5,977 nucleotides of DNA from CAYZIC01 sp964478335 (GTDB lineage: Bacteria; Verrucomicrobiota; Kiritimatiellia; RFP12; DVOR01): NCBI GenBank assembly GCA_964478335.1, contig CAYZIC010000089.1, positions 1 through 5,977 on the forward strand, given 5' to 3'. The notes under the pieces were generated by a model, which was given only the letters and a program-made list of their open reading frames with translations, was not told the DNA's origin and did no database searches. The stretch's first letter is position 1; the number at the start of each line of letters is the position of its first letter. A program made the translations under genes and the position numbers. This document shows, in pieces, positions 5,590 through 5,977 of the stretch.

Positions 5590-5860
5590 AGACGGCGTCG
5601 CAGTCATTGTCAAAGTCACTCCACGTGCCTGTAAAACTCGCTGCTTAGGAGCTGAGTCAGAATGGCTCCGCCTTGCCCTTCAAGCTCCTCCTGTCGATGG
5701 CAAGGCCAATAGCTCCACTATTGACTGGCTCGCCCAACAAACTGGAATTCCCCAAAGAAGTATCGTTCACCTCTCTGGGCAGACCAGCCGCCTCAAACGC
5801 TTTTACCTCCCCGGCATCACCCTTTTCGATGCCGAGTCAGCTCTGTTATCAAAAGGATAG
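5567..5860 (+). CDS. DUF167 / YggU (UPF0235) family protein
   Basis: A 97-residue small soluble protein of the DUF167/UPF0235 family (E. coli YggU, about 96-100 residues). The hallmarks are intact: VKVTPRACKT (16-24), LRLALQAPPVDGKAN (34-48) and SGQTSRLK (70-77). Its molecular function is unknown; related sequences occur from bacteria to humans. ATG 5567 lies within the preceding gene, giving a 23-bp overlap and implying translational coupling; a weak GGAA (5557-5560) six bases upstream may help initiation. The overlapping start is favoured because the KVTPRA strand would otherwise lose its lead-in. It is the last gene of the operon in this window, and no clear intrinsic terminator follows. 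Confidence 0.92.
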   Translation: MAWLQPYKDGVAVIVKVTPRACKTRCLGAESEWLRLALQAPPVDGKANSSTIDWLAQQTGIPQRSIVHLSGQTSRLKRFYLPGITLFDAESALLSKG

Positions 5861-5977
5861 AAGCCGTTTGCACTAGACCCTACACCCCTTGTATCTCATT
5901 TGATCCCATCAAGCCTGCGATTCTTGCGAGCCCTGCCACCGGGGAGCGTAGCGACCGAGGTGGCAGGCGTGGCGCAG
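5861..5977. other. 3' intergenic tail with REP-like element
   Basis: No gene is seen. A small inverted repeat TTGAT-ccc-ATCAA lies at 5900-5912. A larger one covers 5932-5967. Neither is followed by a T run, so the operon may rely on Rho, on the larger stem, or on a terminator beyond the window. Confidence 0.5.
5932..5967. repeat. 9-bp inverted repeat enclosing GGAGCGTAGCGACCGAG
   Basis: CCTGCCACC (5932-5940) pairs perfectly with GGTGGCAGG (5959-5967) around an 18-nt loop. The loop carries GGAGCGTAGCGAC (5943-5955), identical to 656-668, and GCGACCGAG (5951-5959), identical to 710-718 and 725-733. CCCTGCCAC at 5931-5939 also recurs at 783-791, upstream of the operon. The layout fits a REP-like palindromic interspersed element. 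Confidence 0.65.

Overview
The window holds one co-directional block of six ordinary bacterial genes on the + strand (1212-5860). It is preceded by about 1.1 kb of gene-poor DNA that is unusually rich in repeats and dyads, and followed by a short repeat-bearing intergenic tail. The genes are chromosomal housekeeping genes with AGGAG-type ribosome binding sites and a consensus sigma70-like promoter. The set (NadC beside type III pantothenate kinase, then a membrane protein and a DUF167 protein) and the style of the NadC motifs suggest a Verrucomicrobiota/PVC-group bacterium, possibly Opitutae. That placement is an inference from remembered gene order and motif style, not a search.

Region 1-340: nothing coding is seen. 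Positions 69-335 form one array of twelve dyad-symmetric units at a 22-23 bp spacing. The first five units have an AGTCAGCTGACT-like core. The next seven have a TTCCTTATATAAGGAA-like core at exactly 23 bp intervals. The two families keep the same register across the junction. This is the most striking structure in the window.

Region 341-1100: I see no credible gene. There are several perfect or near-perfect hairpins (373-396, 506-527, 550-567, 694-708, 762-778), an alternative pairing around 359-396, short direct repeats and copies of a GGAGCGTAGCGAC motif. A terminator-like structure (1031-1094) closes the region, and a TTGATT-17-TATAAT promoter (1120-1148) starts the operon just after it.

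Region 1212-5860: a MarC-family membrane protein, an M42 metallo-aminopeptidase with all metal ligands visible, nadC (quinolinate to nicotinate mononucleotide, NAD synthesis), coaX (pantothenate to 4'-phosphopantothenate, first step of CoA synthesis), a 310-residue multi-pass membrane protein with a YggT-like C-terminal part, and a DUF167/YggU protein. Junctions are 5 bp, 20 bp, a 1-bp TAATG overlap, 22 bp and a 23-bp overlap, which indicates one transcript with translational coupling. The shared theme of the middle genes is cofactor synthesis (NAD and CoA). The last two are a YggT-YggU-like pair of unknown function.

Region 5861-5977: non-coding, ending in a 9-bp inverted repeat that encloses the same GGAGCGTAGCGAC motif found upstream of the operon, so the operon is flanked on both sides by a REP-like family. 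G/C skew on the + strand drifts from G-rich in marC to C-rich in coaX and the membrane-protein gene although all genes point the same way.
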